Source: JACMLD01 sp963705285 (lineage in GTDB: Bacteria; Bacteroidota; Bacteroidia; Chitinophagales; Chitinophagaceae). From it: 64,000 nt of DNA. The DNA is taken from assembly GCA_963705285.1 (NCBI GenBank), contig OY970066.1, forward strand, positions 5,642,001 to 5,706,000. The letters run 5' to 3'. The notes under the pieces were generated by a model, which was not told the DNA's origin, did not search any database, and worked only from the letters and a program-made list of their open reading frames with translations. This document shows positions 36,420 to 45,631 of the stretch, piece after piece (the first letter of the stretch is position 1; each line of letters opens with the position of its first letter). The translations under genes were made by a program, and so were the position numbers.

Positions 36420-36922
36420 TGTTACAGCCTTTTGAACGGTTTAAGCTTATACATTTGGCGAAGCTGCAGGATTTAAAACACCGCTATTTGGTATCGCAAA
36501 GCTATCAAAGGGCATTTGATCATTTGGAGGAGGCTGATAAGGTTGATGTACTGCTTACAGACTACAAAGATCACGGGTTGGCCAAAACCCATTTTAATGC
36601 CGTAAAACACGATAAATACGGGGCGGTGTTGGACCTGGAGAACGAGAAACATCTAAGCAAATTAAAAGAAATGATGGGGCAGCACTCAACCTACCGGCTA
36701 TTTTGGGCAGTCGTAAAGAGTGCAAAGGACCTGGAGCATACCATCAACAAAGTTTACAAGGAGCAAATGAGGGCTTATATTAACGTAAAAACAAACTGGC
36801 AACCAAAAGGCGGCTCCATGTTATATCCAACCATACAACTTACTTTTGGAGAATTGTTTATAATTCTCAAACACGGCTCTCAGACCCTGAGAATCAAATT
36901 TGAAGAAATAGAAGCTATGTAA
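36419..36922 (+). CDS. hypothetical protein of the UmuDC cassette
   Basis: A 167-residue soluble protein rich in charged residues, predicted mostly helical in the first 125 residues with a short beta-rich end (PTIQLTFGELFIILKHGSQT). No signal peptide and no family that I recognise. Its start codon overlaps the umuC stop codon and the SRAP gene begins 3 bases after its stop. It is therefore firmly part of the DNA-damage operon and probably co-expressed with the polymerase. It may be an accessory or regulatory subunit, but that is inferred from position only. Confidence 0.75.
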   Translation: MLQPFERFKLIHLAKLQDLKHRYLVSQSYQRAFDHLEEADKVDVLLTDYKDHGLAKTHFNAVKHDKYGAVLDLENEKHLSKLKEMMGQHSTYRLFWAVVKSAKDLEHTINKVYKEQMRAYINVKTNWQPKGGSMLYPTIQLTFGELFIILKHGSQTLRIKFEEIEAM

Positions 36923-36925
36923 TAT

Positions 36926-37720
36926 ATGTGTTACGATATTTCTTTTAAAGTACATATAGCAGAACTGAAAGATTATTTCCCCGAGCTGATATTTGACAAC
37001 CAGCTGACCATGGAGTTCGGCCCAATTGATCATGTGCAGGGTGTTGGGTTGTTTGCGCCATACCCGATCATTTACATTAACCGGCAAGACTGGAAGCTGC
37101 ATTGCAGGTTAGCCGAATGGTCTGTAATACCATATGATGTTACGGAAGAGCCGCCGCCTGAGTACAGGGCAGGGAGGCTAAACATTCGTTCTGAAAAAAT
37201 TTTTGGCGACCCTGGTTCATACTGGTCGAAAATAAAAATGCGCAGGTGTCTTATACCTGTTACCAGTATTTATGAACCGAGAAAGATAAAAGGGTGGCCA
37301 CACAGTGTGTTCTATAACATCGGGCTGAAAGGCCAGAAGATTTATTTTCTTCCCGGTCTGTATTCCATTGCCGATTTACCCGACAAAACAACAGGAGACA
37401 TGAAGCGATGGACCTTTGGGATGTTAACAAAAAAAGGGGAAGGCATCATGAAAGATATTCATAATGGTAAACCGCTTGACCCGAGGATGACAGTATTTCT
37501 TCCGTTTGATATGGCAAATGAATACGTACAGGAAGCATTGTCAAAAAACGAAAAACGTTATAAAGAGATACTGGATTATTGTATTGAAGACGAAGCGCTA
37601 GACTATCACCCTGTTTACCGGCTGCGGGGAAACAAAACAGCCAGACCCGATGAAAAAGATAAAGATGAGTATTGGCATTGGGAGAATCTGCCGCCGCTGG
37701 GTGAACGAAACCCCGGGTAG
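36926..37720 (+). CDS. SOS response-associated peptidase (SRAP, HMCES/YedK family)
   Basis: A 264-residue SRAP protein. These recognise abasic sites in single-stranded DNA and form a thiazolidine DNA-protein crosslink through Cys2, which protects the site. Met1-Cys2 starts the protein (MCYDIS). Further family motifs are LNIRSEKI (the N-x-R-x-E block), CLIPVTSIYEPR with the catalytic Glu, and KDIHNGKPLDPRMTVFL containing the catalytic His. All catalytic residues appear intact. It is the fourth gene of the umuD-umuC cassette. Confidence 0.92.
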   Translation: MCYDISFKVHIAELKDYFPELIFDNQLTMEFGPIDHVQGVGLFAPYPIIYINRQDWKLHCRLAEWSVIPYDVTEEPPPEYRAGRLNIRSEKIFGDPGSYWSKIKMRRCLIPVTSIYEPRKIKGWPHSVFYNIGLKGQKIYFLPGLYSIADLPDKTTGDMKRWTFGMLTKKGEGIMKDIHNGKPLDPRMTVFLPFDMANEYVQEALSKNEKRYKEILDYCIEDEALDYHPVYRLRGNKTARPDEKDKDEYWHWENLPPLGERNPG

Positions 37721-38207
37721 TTGATTGGTTGATTAGTTGATCAGTTGACTGGGTTCAACATAAAATTCTTTTAAGGTTATCGCCTCCGGCGGGCGGGACC
37801 CGTGTATGACTCGACTGATTGAACCTTGCCGACAGGCTGTTTTTTGAACAGGCTCTATAAAATGAGGATAAAAAACATCAACATATTGAGTGAAATTTTC
37901 CATGAACTATCCATTAAGTATCCATTGAGTATCTATTGAGTATCCCCAGGCATCAACTACACATTCATTTTGCAGTAGCAAGGATGTTTACTAACGTCTA
38001 CACTCCTGTTTCATACACAGTTAATTGGCATCTGCGCGAGCTGTTCAAAAAAACTGGCATGCTTCCTGACACTACCTTTTGAAACACTATACCCACCCAA
38101 TGCACCTTTGGTATGTGCAAAATTGTACTAAATATCCATAACAGATTTTTAAGAATCGATACGCGGCGGACATCAACCAACACCTGAAAAGAACAAACAG
38201 AGACGAA
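37721..38207. other. intergenic region with short tandem repeats
   Basis: No gene seen. TTGATTGGTTGATTAGTTGATCAGTTGA-type heptamer or octamer repeats lie at 37722-37750. A 12-bp repeat of the ATTGAGTATCC type occurs three or four times at about 37908-37946. A GC-rich CGCCTCCGGCGGGCGG element lies at 37781. Confidence 0.5.
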
Positions 38208-39689
38208 ATGATGAATCAAACTATTTTCCAGTTTTTTCACTGGTATTACCCGGCAGAAGGCAATTTATGGAACCATGCCTGCAACGATGCAAGCAAGCTG
38301 GCATCTCTGGGGGTTACGCAAGTGTGGCTGCCACCGGCATACAAATCTGCATTGGGTGCAACCGAGCCCGGCTATGCCGTGTATGATTTATATGATCTGG
38401 GCGAATTTGAGCAGAAAGGTACGGTGCGTACCCGCTACGGCACCAAAGAAGAATACATCCGTTGTATCCGCGCTTTTCATGATGCAGGTATACAGGTACT
38501 GGCGGATGTTGTGCTTAACCACAAACATGGTGGAGACGAGTATGAAAAAGTGCCTATCAAACGTGTAGACCCCAATAACCGCCGGCATTTTATCTCAGAT
38601 GTTGAAACCATTGAAGTGCCAACCCGTTTTACTTTTCCAGGCAGGCAGGGGCGGTATTCTCAATATGTGTGGGACCAACAGAGTTTTACCGGTGTGCAGC
38701 TGGCAGACGGTATAGGTATGATTTTGCATGAACATACCAACGGCGAATGGGAACCGATGCTGGAAGATGAACTGGGCAATTTTGATTTTTTAATGGGCAA
38801 CGATATAGAGTACCGGAACGCATCAGTGCGCGCAGAACTAAAGCAGTGGGGGCAATGGTATGTGGAAACAACCAACATTGACGGGTTTAGGCTGGATGCG
38901 TTAAAACATATCAACCCCGGTTTTTACCCTGAGTGGCTGGGTTTTTTACGCGACCATTTTAAAAAACCTTTTCCATGCATTGGCGAATACTGGCAGAACA
39001 ATGTGGGCGCATTGCTTAACTATATTGATGTTACGCAGGGCACCATCCCGCTTTTTGATGTGCCCCTGCATGGTAATTTTCACGAGGCATCTGTTCGGAA
39101 AAGCGACTTTGATATTCGTACCATTTTTGACAATACTTTGCTGCAACAAAGACCTGAACTGGCCATTACATTTGTAGACAATCATGATACACAGCCATTG
39201 CAAGCGCTGGAGTCTACAGTGGAGTATTGGTTTAAACCCCTCGCCTATGCCATTATACTGCTACGCCAGCAAGGGAAGCCGTGCGTATTTTATCCCGCGC
39301 TGTACGCAGCCAAATATGTTGACCACAAAAATGGGCAGGAGATCTATATCGAACTGAATAAAGTGGAAGGCGTGGAAACGATGATGAAAGTGCGTTATCA
39401 CCTGGCATATGGAGAACAGCGCGACTATTTTGACCACGAGCACATAGCTGGCTTTACGCGGGCGGGTCACGAAAATTACCCACACAGCGGTTGCGCAGTG
39501 GTGATCAGCAATGCGCAGGGCGGCGAAAAGAAAATGCTGATGGGCAGTGAACATGCCCATAAAAAAATGATCTGTGTGTATGGCAACCGCGCGGAAACGG
39601 TTGAATTGAACGCTGCGGGTGAAGGCATTTTTACGGTGAATGAGCAATCGGCATCCGTTTGGATTTTTGCGGATGCATTATTGCTGTAG
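38208..39689 (+). CDS. cytoplasmic alpha-amylase (GH13)
   Basis: A 493-residue retaining alpha-amylase without signal peptide, so intracellular, cleaving alpha-1,4-glucans. Conserved GH13 regions: VLADVVLNHKHGGDE (region I), DGFRLDALKHI with nucleophile Asp230, CIGEYW with acid/base Glu260, and FVDNHDTQ with Asp326. These positions nearly coincide with Bacillus licheniformis amylase (231/261/328), placing it in the liquefying-type GH13_5 group. Either Met1 or Met2 could be the start. The next gene is a SemiSWEET sugar transporter, which fits sugar metabolism. Confidence 0.94.
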   Translation: MMNQTIFQFFHWYYPAEGNLWNHACNDASKLASLGVTQVWLPPAYKSALGATEPGYAVYDLYDLGEFEQKGTVRTRYGTKEEYIRCIRAFHDAGIQVLADVVLNHKHGGDEYEKVPIKRVDPNNRRHFISDVETIEVPTRFTFPGRQGRYSQYVWDQQSFTGVQLADGIGMILHEHTNGEWEPMLEDELGNFDFLMGNDIEYRNASVRAELKQWGQWYVETTNIDGFRLDALKHINPGFYPEWLGFLRDHFKKPFPCIGEYWQNNVGALLNYIDVTQGTIPLFDVPLHGNFHEASVRKSDFDIRTIFDNTLLQQRPELAITFVDNHDTQPLQALESTVEYWFKPLAYAIILLRQQGKPCVFYPALYAAKYVDHKNGQEIYIELNKVEGVETMMKVRYHLAYGEQRDYFDHEHIAGFTRAGHENYPHSGCAVVISNAQGGEKKMLMGSEHAHKKMICVYGNRAETVELNAAGEGIFTVNEQSASVWIFADALLL

Positions 39690-39762
39690 CATATAGTTGT
39701 TGGTGGAAATCTCCAGTAAAAATGGAAGCTCCTTCAGTTCAACGAAATAATATCTTTATTAC

Positions 39763-40032
39763 ATGAGTGTACCTTCTGCATGGATAGGCATTGTATCGGG
39801 CATTTTTACGGGTGTATCGCTTGTACCACAGCTTATCAAAATTATTAAGACTAAAAAAGCGGACAATATATCTTACGGCATGCTTGCCATACTTATTACC
39901 GGCCTTGCAGGTTGGGTATGGTACGGTGTAGAAAAAAATGATTTGCCCATTATTTTCACCAATGCATTTGCTGTATTGGTAAACCTGCTCACCATTTTCT
40001 TTTCTATAAAGTATAAAAACAAGGCGGGGTAA
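39763..40032 (+). CDS. SemiSWEET sugar transporter (PQ-loop)
   Basis: An 89-residue protein with three transmembrane helices and the PQ-loop signature: VSLVPQLIKIIKTKKADNIS in helix 1 and its loop. Helix 2 contains ITGLAGWVWYGV, and helix 3 contains TNAFAVLVNLLTIFF with the conserved Asn. SemiSWEETs dimerise to form a small facilitator for sugars. It follows the amylase by 73 bases in the same direction and may move glucose or maltose released by it. Confidence 0.9.
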   Translation: MSVPSAWIGIVSGIFTGVSLVPQLIKIIKTKKADNISYGMLAILITGLAGWVWYGVEKNDLPIIFTNAFAVLVNLLTIFFSIKYKNKAG

Positions 40033-40177
40033 TATAAAATTTTTAATAAAATAAAAGGCCCCGTGTTTAGCAGCAGCATAATCACCAATTCATTGCAGCC
40101 GCCTGCTTTAGGGCATACCATTTGAAAGCTATACAACAGGTTGTATTATAAGTAACAGCCCCGATAAACTTCCATAT

Positions 40178-41716
40178 ATGATAGAGAGAGACGGATTTAC
40201 CACCAGCCTGTGGCAGGCCACTGCAAAGCCTTTTACTACCAGGAATACCCTAACGGACACCAACGCAGTATTTGACGTTATAATTATTGGTGGCGGCATT
40301 ACCGGCATTACCACTGCCCTGCAATTGCAGGAAGCGGGTAAACATTGCCTGGTAGTGGAAGCGCAGAACCTTTGTTATGGAACAACGGGTGGAACTACCG
40401 CCCACCTAAATACGTTGCTGGATACACCTTACACCACCATAGCCAAAAACTTTGGAAAAGATAATGCGCGGCATGTGGCCACGGCAGCTGCCCAGGCGCT
40501 TGCGCTTATCAGGCGTAATATACAGGCGTATGCTATAGACTGCGGTTATACAGAAGCGGATGCTTATTTGTATGCACAAAACAGTAAGGAAGAAAAAGAA
40601 TTGCAGGATGTTTTTGAAGCCAGCAAAGATGCAGGGCTGGATGTGCAGTTACAAAATGATTTGCCTTTTCCGGCGGAGTGTGTGAAAGCCATGAAAGCCG
40701 GCGGTCAGGCTAAATTTAACCCACTAGATTATGTATACGGCGTAGCCACAGTGTTTGAATCACTGGGCGGTACCATACTGCAACTTACAAAAGTGACCAA
40801 TGCATCTGGCAAAGACCCCATTACCGTAGAAACCAGCGCTGGTAATTTTAGTGCCACTAACGTTTTATATGCTACCCATATACCCACGGGGGTAAACTTA
40901 TTGCATTTACGCTGCAGCCCTTACCGTACTTACGCTATGGCTGTTTTGTTGGAAGATGATAATTACCCAACCGATTTAGTGTATGATATGCTTGACCCCT
41001 ATCATTATTACAGAACGCAGCGGGTAAATGGTGTTGATTACCTGATAGCGGGGGGCAAAGACCATAAAACTGGTCATGAAAAAAATACCGATTTTCTATT
41101 TACAACACTGGAAGCTACCGTACGCAGTCATTATAAAGTGAAGGAGGTAGTGCACCAATGGTCGTCACAATATTTTGAACCGGCAGACGGGTTGCCTTAT
41201 ATTGGCCATTTGCCGGGTCATGCCAACAACTTTTATGTGGCGACAGGCTTTGGTGGCAATGGCATGACGTACAGCCATGTATCTGCAAGTGTATTAACCG
41301 ATTTGATCACAGGCCGCGAAAACAAACTCATAGATATATTCAAACCCGGGCGCGTTAAACCGGTAGCTGGTTTTACCAGTTTTATTGCTAACACGGCTGA
41401 AGCGGTGAGCAATTATGCCGGCAAATTATTTTCTGGCGAAAAAATAGGTACACTGGCAGCACTTGCTGCAGGCGAAGGAAAAATTGTAGACTATGAGGGG
41501 GAAAAGATAGCGCTTTACAAAGATGAACAGGGCAACCTGCACGCCATTGCTCCCAAATGCACCCATATGGGTTGCGAAGTGCAGTGGAATGCGGCCGAAC
41601 GTTCGTGGGATTGCAGTTGCCATGGCGGAAGGTTTGATTGTAATGGACAAGTACTGACCGGCCCTCCTGACAGACCATTGGAGAAGCTCTCTCTTGAAGG
41701 CATGATTGCTAAGTAA
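40178..41716 (+). CDS. FAD-dependent oxidoreductase with C-terminal Rieske domain
   Basis: A 512-residue fusion. The N-terminal DAO-type domain has the dinucleotide-binding motif DVIIIGGGITGITTALQLQ near residues 29-47 and an acidic end VVEAQ. The FAD-binding C-terminal half contains YIGHLPGHANNFYVATGFGG. Residues of about 430-512 form a Rieske [2Fe-2S] domain with the ligand pairs C-x-H (KCTHMGC) and C-x2-H (DCSCHGG). The substrate is unknown. It follows the SemiSWEET gene by 145 bases and may or may not share its transcript. Confidence 0.92.
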   Translation: MIERDGFTTSLWQATAKPFTTRNTLTDTNAVFDVIIIGGGITGITTALQLQEAGKHCLVVEAQNLCYGTTGGTTAHLNTLLDTPYTTIAKNFGKDNARHVATAAAQALALIRRNIQAYAIDCGYTEADAYLYAQNSKEEKELQDVFEASKDAGLDVQLQNDLPFPAECVKAMKAGGQAKFNPLDYVYGVATVFESLGGTILQLTKVTNASGKDPITVETSAGNFSATNVLYATHIPTGVNLLHLRCSPYRTYAMAVLLEDDNYPTDLVYDMLDPYHYYRTQRVNGVDYLIAGGKDHKTGHEKNTDFLFTTLEATVRSHYKVKEVVHQWSSQYFEPADGLPYIGHLPGHANNFYVATGFGGNGMTYSHVSASVLTDLITGRENKLIDIFKPGRVKPVAGFTSFIANTAEAVSNYAGKLFSGEKIGTLAALAAGEGKIVDYEGEKIALYKDEQGNLHAIAPKCTHMGCEVQWNAAERSWDCSCHGGRFDCNGQVLTGPPDRPLEKLSLEGMIAK

Positions 41717-41880
41717 ATTTATTTTTTCTGTTGTTATTTTATTAGTAATACCTGCACGTAATAATAATACCCTGAAGAATTGCATTGCTAACAAAAGGTT
41801 TACAGCCATACAGGGAGCAAAGACGCATCCGGTAAACGTATCCGGACAAATAAATAAACTGATTGTAGATAATCGGACTG

Positions 41881-42769
41881 TTATCTCAACAAAGGAAAGG
41901 TCTTCATAAATTCGACTGGTGTTTTACCCGTTTTCTTTTTGAATAATTGTATAAAATAGGAGGTATTGGCATAGCCTAAATCGTCTGCAATTTCCGAAAT
42001 AGAGGATTTAACGAAAGCAAGTCTCCTTTTTGCTTCCAGAACCACGCGTTCTATTATAAGTTGAGAAGCAGTTTTATTTAAACAGGTTTTACAAATTCTA
42101 TTTAAGTGCTTTTCACTCATGTGCATTAACAATGCATAATCCTTTGGGTACTTATATTCCTTAAAGTGTTTTTCTATAAGTTGATCAAGTCTTTTCAACT
42201 TGCCTAAATAATTCAAATTTCTGCTTTGGAGTATTTTATCAGGCAAATATATTCTGGACAATGCGATATATAGGACATTTAATAACGGAGAAATCTTTTT
42301 GTTATTTAAGTAATTTACTGGATTTATATTCGTCAACTATTTCTGCAAATATTGAATTGATGTTCCGGCGTGCTTTACTCTTTAAAGATATCAACGGATT
42401 ATTTCGCAGACAACAAAAGAAGGGATAATTATCTGCTTTTTCATAAGTAAAATTTAAATCAAAAAATTCTTTCGTGTGAAAGAAAATATATCCGTCTACA
42501 TTCTTCGAAAACGCCCAATCATGTACTTCTCCTGGGGCTAGCATAAAAACATGTCCTGGTTTAATCGGGTAGTTATTAAATTCAATTTGATGCGTTCCGC
42601 TTCCCTTCGTAAAGATCATACCTACATAAAAATCATGCCGGTGGGGCGCCAAAATAATATGCTGATGTTGTTTAAGATGGCCCTTAAAAGTATTTGCATA
42701 AAAATTATTGACCTCACCCAGATACCGGAATTTTCCGATATCATAAACAGGCAGTTGTTTGTTAACCAT
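41881..42769 (-). pseudogene. AraC-family transcriptional regulator, frameshifted
   Basis: The N-terminal part from 42769 is an AraC-type cupin sensor (HIILAPHRHDFYVGMIF, then HVFMLAPGEVHDWAF). It stops after EYKSSKLLK near 42302. In another frame the protein continues NNKKISPLLNVLYIALSRIY. It then ends in a full AraC DNA-binding domain with two helix-turn-helix motifs, the second being ISEIADDLGYANTSYFIQLF. Removing one A in the run near 42307-42309 joins the frames (CTTAATAAC). Together the protein would be about 295 residues, the normal size. It is either a recent pseudogene or a homopolymer error. It lies divergent from a PAS histidine kinase, about 90 bases away. Confidence 0.8.
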
Positions 42770-42861
42770 AGCTTAAAGTTACAACATGTGTGTATTGTGA
42801 TATAAAATGCGTATTTCCGGTAAATAAAAAGATTTTCACATAGCTAATTTTGTATCCGACT

Positions 42862-43968
42862 ATGTGGAACAAAGGCGAGGATACCGGTAATGATAAAAAG
42901 GGCACAGCGAACTCCGACAATGGAATGCTGCTTAATGAATTGCGTAAAAGTGTGGCTAATCACCGCCTGATATTTCAAAAATCAACCCTTCCTCAATTAA
43001 TCTGCACACAAAAAGACTTACACATCATTAAAGTTAATGAGGCAGCATTGGATTTGTACGGGTATGATGAAGCAGAATTTTTGCACCTGGATATACGTCA
43101 TTTGCGTTTACCATCTGACAGGGGCGCTTTAGATGGCCGGGTAAAGGAGGCATTGGAATTGGATAAACCACCAAAATATATTGTAACGCATGTCAAGAAA
43201 AATGGGCAGCAGCTTATCATTGAAGTTAGCGCTGCTAAAATGGACTATGATGGTGTGCCTTGCTTTTTGATTTCTCTTAATGATTATACTCATAGAGCGC
43301 ACCTGGAGCGCGAGATTGAAGATATCAGTCTTAGGGCACAGAAGAACATTATGAAGGCAACGCTTGATGGACAGGAAAAACAACGTGAAGAGATTGGCAA
43401 GGAACTACACGATAATATAAATCAGGTACTGGCAACAGTGCGACTATTATTAAGTTTGCTGCGAACTGAAGACGCGGCCAAAGCAGAAATTATTTCAAAA
43501 AGTAAGGAATCTGTAAATTATTGCATAGAAGAGATTCGGCGTCTGTCGCATTCACTGACGCCTCCTTCATTAAAAGAGATCAGTTTGAAGGAAGCAATTG
43601 AAGGTATGATTGGGAAGCTTTCGTTTGTAAAAGGCGAACAAGTGAAACTGGACATTGTAAATGGTCTCGATGAAAACAAACTCAGCGAAGGACTCAAAGT
43701 TACTGTATACCGAATTATCCAGGAACAATTGAGTAATATTCTCAAGTATGCTTCCGCAACTCAAATTCAAATTAAGCTTTCACAAAACCCTTATAATCTC
43801 ATATTGCTGGTGGAAGATAATGGCCAGGGGTTTGATGTAAAAGCGACAAGAAAAGGTATTGGACTGGCTAACATTGTGAGCAGGGCAGAACTTTATTATG
43901 GGCAGGCAATCATAGAATCTTCGCCCGGAGCAGGCTGTACAGTGTTAGTGATTTTCACGATTTCCTAA
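42862..43968 (+). CDS. PAS-domain histidine kinase (HisKA_3 type)
   Basis: A cytoplasmic sensor kinase of 368 residues. The PAS domain covers about residues 40-150 (KSTLPQLICTQKDLHIIKVN...). The dimerisation region carries EEIGKELHDNINQVLATVRL with the phospho-acceptor His in ELHDN, typical of NarX/DegS-like kinases that pair with LuxR-type regulators. The HATPase domain has the DNGQGFD and GIGLANI motifs. No transmembrane helix is present. I prefer ATG 42862 to the in-frame TTG at 42850. No regulator gene is adjacent, so its partner may be one of the LuxR regulators elsewhere. Confidence 0.9.
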   Translation: MWNKGEDTGNDKKGTANSDNGMLLNELRKSVANHRLIFQKSTLPQLICTQKDLHIIKVNEAALDLYGYDEAEFLHLDIRHLRLPSDRGALDGRVKEALELDKPPKYIVTHVKKNGQQLIIEVSAAKMDYDGVPCFLISLNDYTHRAHLEREIEDISLRAQKNIMKATLDGQEKQREEIGKELHDNINQVLATVRLLLSLLRTEDAAKAEIISKSKESVNYCIEEIRRLSHSLTPPSLKEISLKEAIEGMIGKLSFVKGEQVKLDIVNGLDENKLSEGLKVTVYRIIQEQLSNILKYASATQIQIKLSQNPYNLILLVEDNGQGFDVKATRKGIGLANIVSRAELYYGQAIIESSPGAGCTVLVIFTIS

Positions 43969-44109
43969 ATCACCCAACCTACTACCCATTGCAATCATAG
44001 TGGTACCCCAAGCCCCGGCTGTTTGACTATTGGAAAAAAGAATGCTGCTTCACCTCTGTGGACCTTGCGCGTAGATTACCCTAACAGACAATGGATGGTC
44101 TATTGGATC

Positions 44110-44823
44110 TCAAGGTTTACGAAGATAAATTTTGCCATAGGTGGAAGTAAGGGAATAGCTTGGTCCTTTGCCGGGCTCTGCGGTGATGGAATTAAAAAAA
44201 TCGCGTTCTGTATGGTCTGTTATCTTCATATCCAAGTTAGAATAAATTTGCCCATAACTGGTGGTTGCCTTTAACCGGCCTACGCTAGCTGCTGTAATGG
44301 TTGCATCAATGCCGCCATAAGTAGCATCAACATCGGCCGGCGCATTAAAATTGGTCATTTCCACGATACCGTACACTGATTTGATGACAATATTGCTTTG
44401 AACAGGCAATTTTACCTCCACCACTATATCAATGTCTGTTCCTTCATAAGATCGTTCCCTGGTACCGGTTTTTAACGCTTGCTGGTATTCTTCTTTTGAG
44501 CGAAACATCATTTTCTTTCCATTTTGTATAATGGTATAACGGCGGGGCAGCTTGTCGAGGCCTTTTATTTCGTTACTAATCACCAGGGCATCTGCCGTGG
44601 TTGCTGCAGTTAAAGAAAAGGCGCTGTCATTTTCGTGGTCATTGATATTGACAAAAGCAGTTACCTGCACTTCGTTTTTTTCCCAGGTGCTGGCACGAAC
44701 AACCGGGTAGTCAAATTTTAAGGTTACGGTCTGGCCGGCTTTAACGGGATAAGTTTTAACGGTAGTTTGCGCTGCAAGTGATAGTGATAACAGGCAGCCA
44801 GTTGCTATGAGGAACAATTTCAT
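44110..44823 (-). CDS. secreted beta-structured envelope protein, member 2 of a pair
   Basis: A 237-residue protein with signal peptide (MKLFLIATGCLLSLSLAAQ). The rest is a beta-rich repeat-like fold with alternating short strands such as SNIVIKSVYGIVEMTNF and DATYGGIDATITA, resembling DUF4097-type right-handed beta-helix adhesins. It ends YGKIYLRKP. The upstream neighbour ends YGKIYLRKNK and has the same architecture, so the two are tandem paralogues. Both follow the sigma/anti-sigma pair on the same strand with short spacing, indicating one operon. Start placed at 44823, where the signal peptide begins. Confidence 0.75.
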   Translation of the reverse strand: MKLFLIATGCLLSLSLAAQTTVKTYPVKAGQTVTLKFDYPVVRASTWEKNEVQVTAFVNINDHENDSAFSLTAATTADALVISNEIKGLDKLPRRYTIIQNGKKMMFRSKEEYQQALKTGTRERSYEGTDIDIVVEVKLPVQSNIVIKSVYGIVEMTNFNAPADVDATYGGIDATITAASVGRLKATTSYGQIYSNLDMKITDHTERDFFNSITAEPGKGPSYSLTSTYGKIYLRKP

Positions 44824-44834
44824 ATTGAAGTAGT

Positions 44835-45620
44835 TCATTTGTTTTTACGCAAGTATATTTTTCCGTAATCAGCCATTAATTTAAACAGTGCTCCACCCCC
44901 ATTGAGTTTTCCATTGACCAGGTTACCATAGCTAATCATGTCTGAATTTTCGCCTTTTTCCATTTCTATCTTTAAGTCTGCAGAAGCCAGTATAGATCCG
45001 TGCGCACTGCTGAGCTTTACATTGGCTTTGGTATCGGCAGGAATAGACACATCCACCGTTGCATAGATAGAAGCGATAGACACAGGGCCTTTCATATTCT
45101 TAGAAAATATCGCATCCACGGAACCATACAACGCGCGCACGGTGACAGGCCCGGTTATATTTTCAAGGCTGATTTTATTATAATCCGTTGAAATTTCAAT
45201 CTCGTTTTCCATATTCTTGCAGGAAATTAAATCTGCACTACCCACCCTATGATATTCAATGGAAATGACGACAGCTTTTGGTACCCGTATTTTCACCGAC
45301 ACATTGGAAGCGACCTGGTTGACTTCTGCAGTGGCGCCGTTTTCAACAACACTGATGCCAAGACCTGTGTTATCAACAAAACCCGCACCGTTGATAGCCC
45401 GGAGACCTTTTGCCCTCGGGTCTTGTTCCGCCTCTGAATAACCGGTACTGAATAGAATTTCCTTCCCATCGTACCCTTCAATGGTTACAGAAGAAAGGTT
45501 CAGCACGAGCTTGCCGGTTGATTTAGCAAGTTTAAACTCCTGGCCAAGCAGCGGACCTACTGCAGCAATACAAAGCAGCGAAAGGATACATACATTTTTT
45601 ACGATAGAATTTCTGAGCAT
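44835..45620 (-). CDS. secreted beta-structured envelope protein, member 1 of a pair
   Basis: A 261-residue protein with a signal peptide about residues 1-26 (cleavage near LLGQ). The body is beta-rich with repeats such as DYNKISLENITGPVTVRALY and GSVDAIFSKNMKGPVSIASI, like DUF4097-family putative adhesins. It ends YGKIYLRKNK, shared with its downstream paralogue 11 bases away. The order sigma factor, anti-sigma factor, then these two genes suggests they report or respond to envelope conditions. I chose ATG 45620 for the signal peptide; the longer frame from 45668 would overlap the upstream gene. Confidence 0.75.
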   Translation of the reverse strand: MLRNSIVKNVCILSLLCIAAVGPLLGQEFKLAKSTGKLVLNLSSVTIEGYDGKEILFSTGYSEAEQDPRAKGLRAINGAGFVDNTGLGISVVENGATAEVNQVASNVSVKIRVPKAVVISIEYHRVGSADLISCKNMENEIEISTDYNKISLENITGPVTVRALYGSVDAIFSKNMKGPVSIASIYATVDVSIPADTKANVKLSSAHGSILASADLKIEMEKGENSDMISYGNLVNGKLNGGGALFKLMADYGKIYLRKNK

Positions 45621-45631
45621 GGATGTTATTT

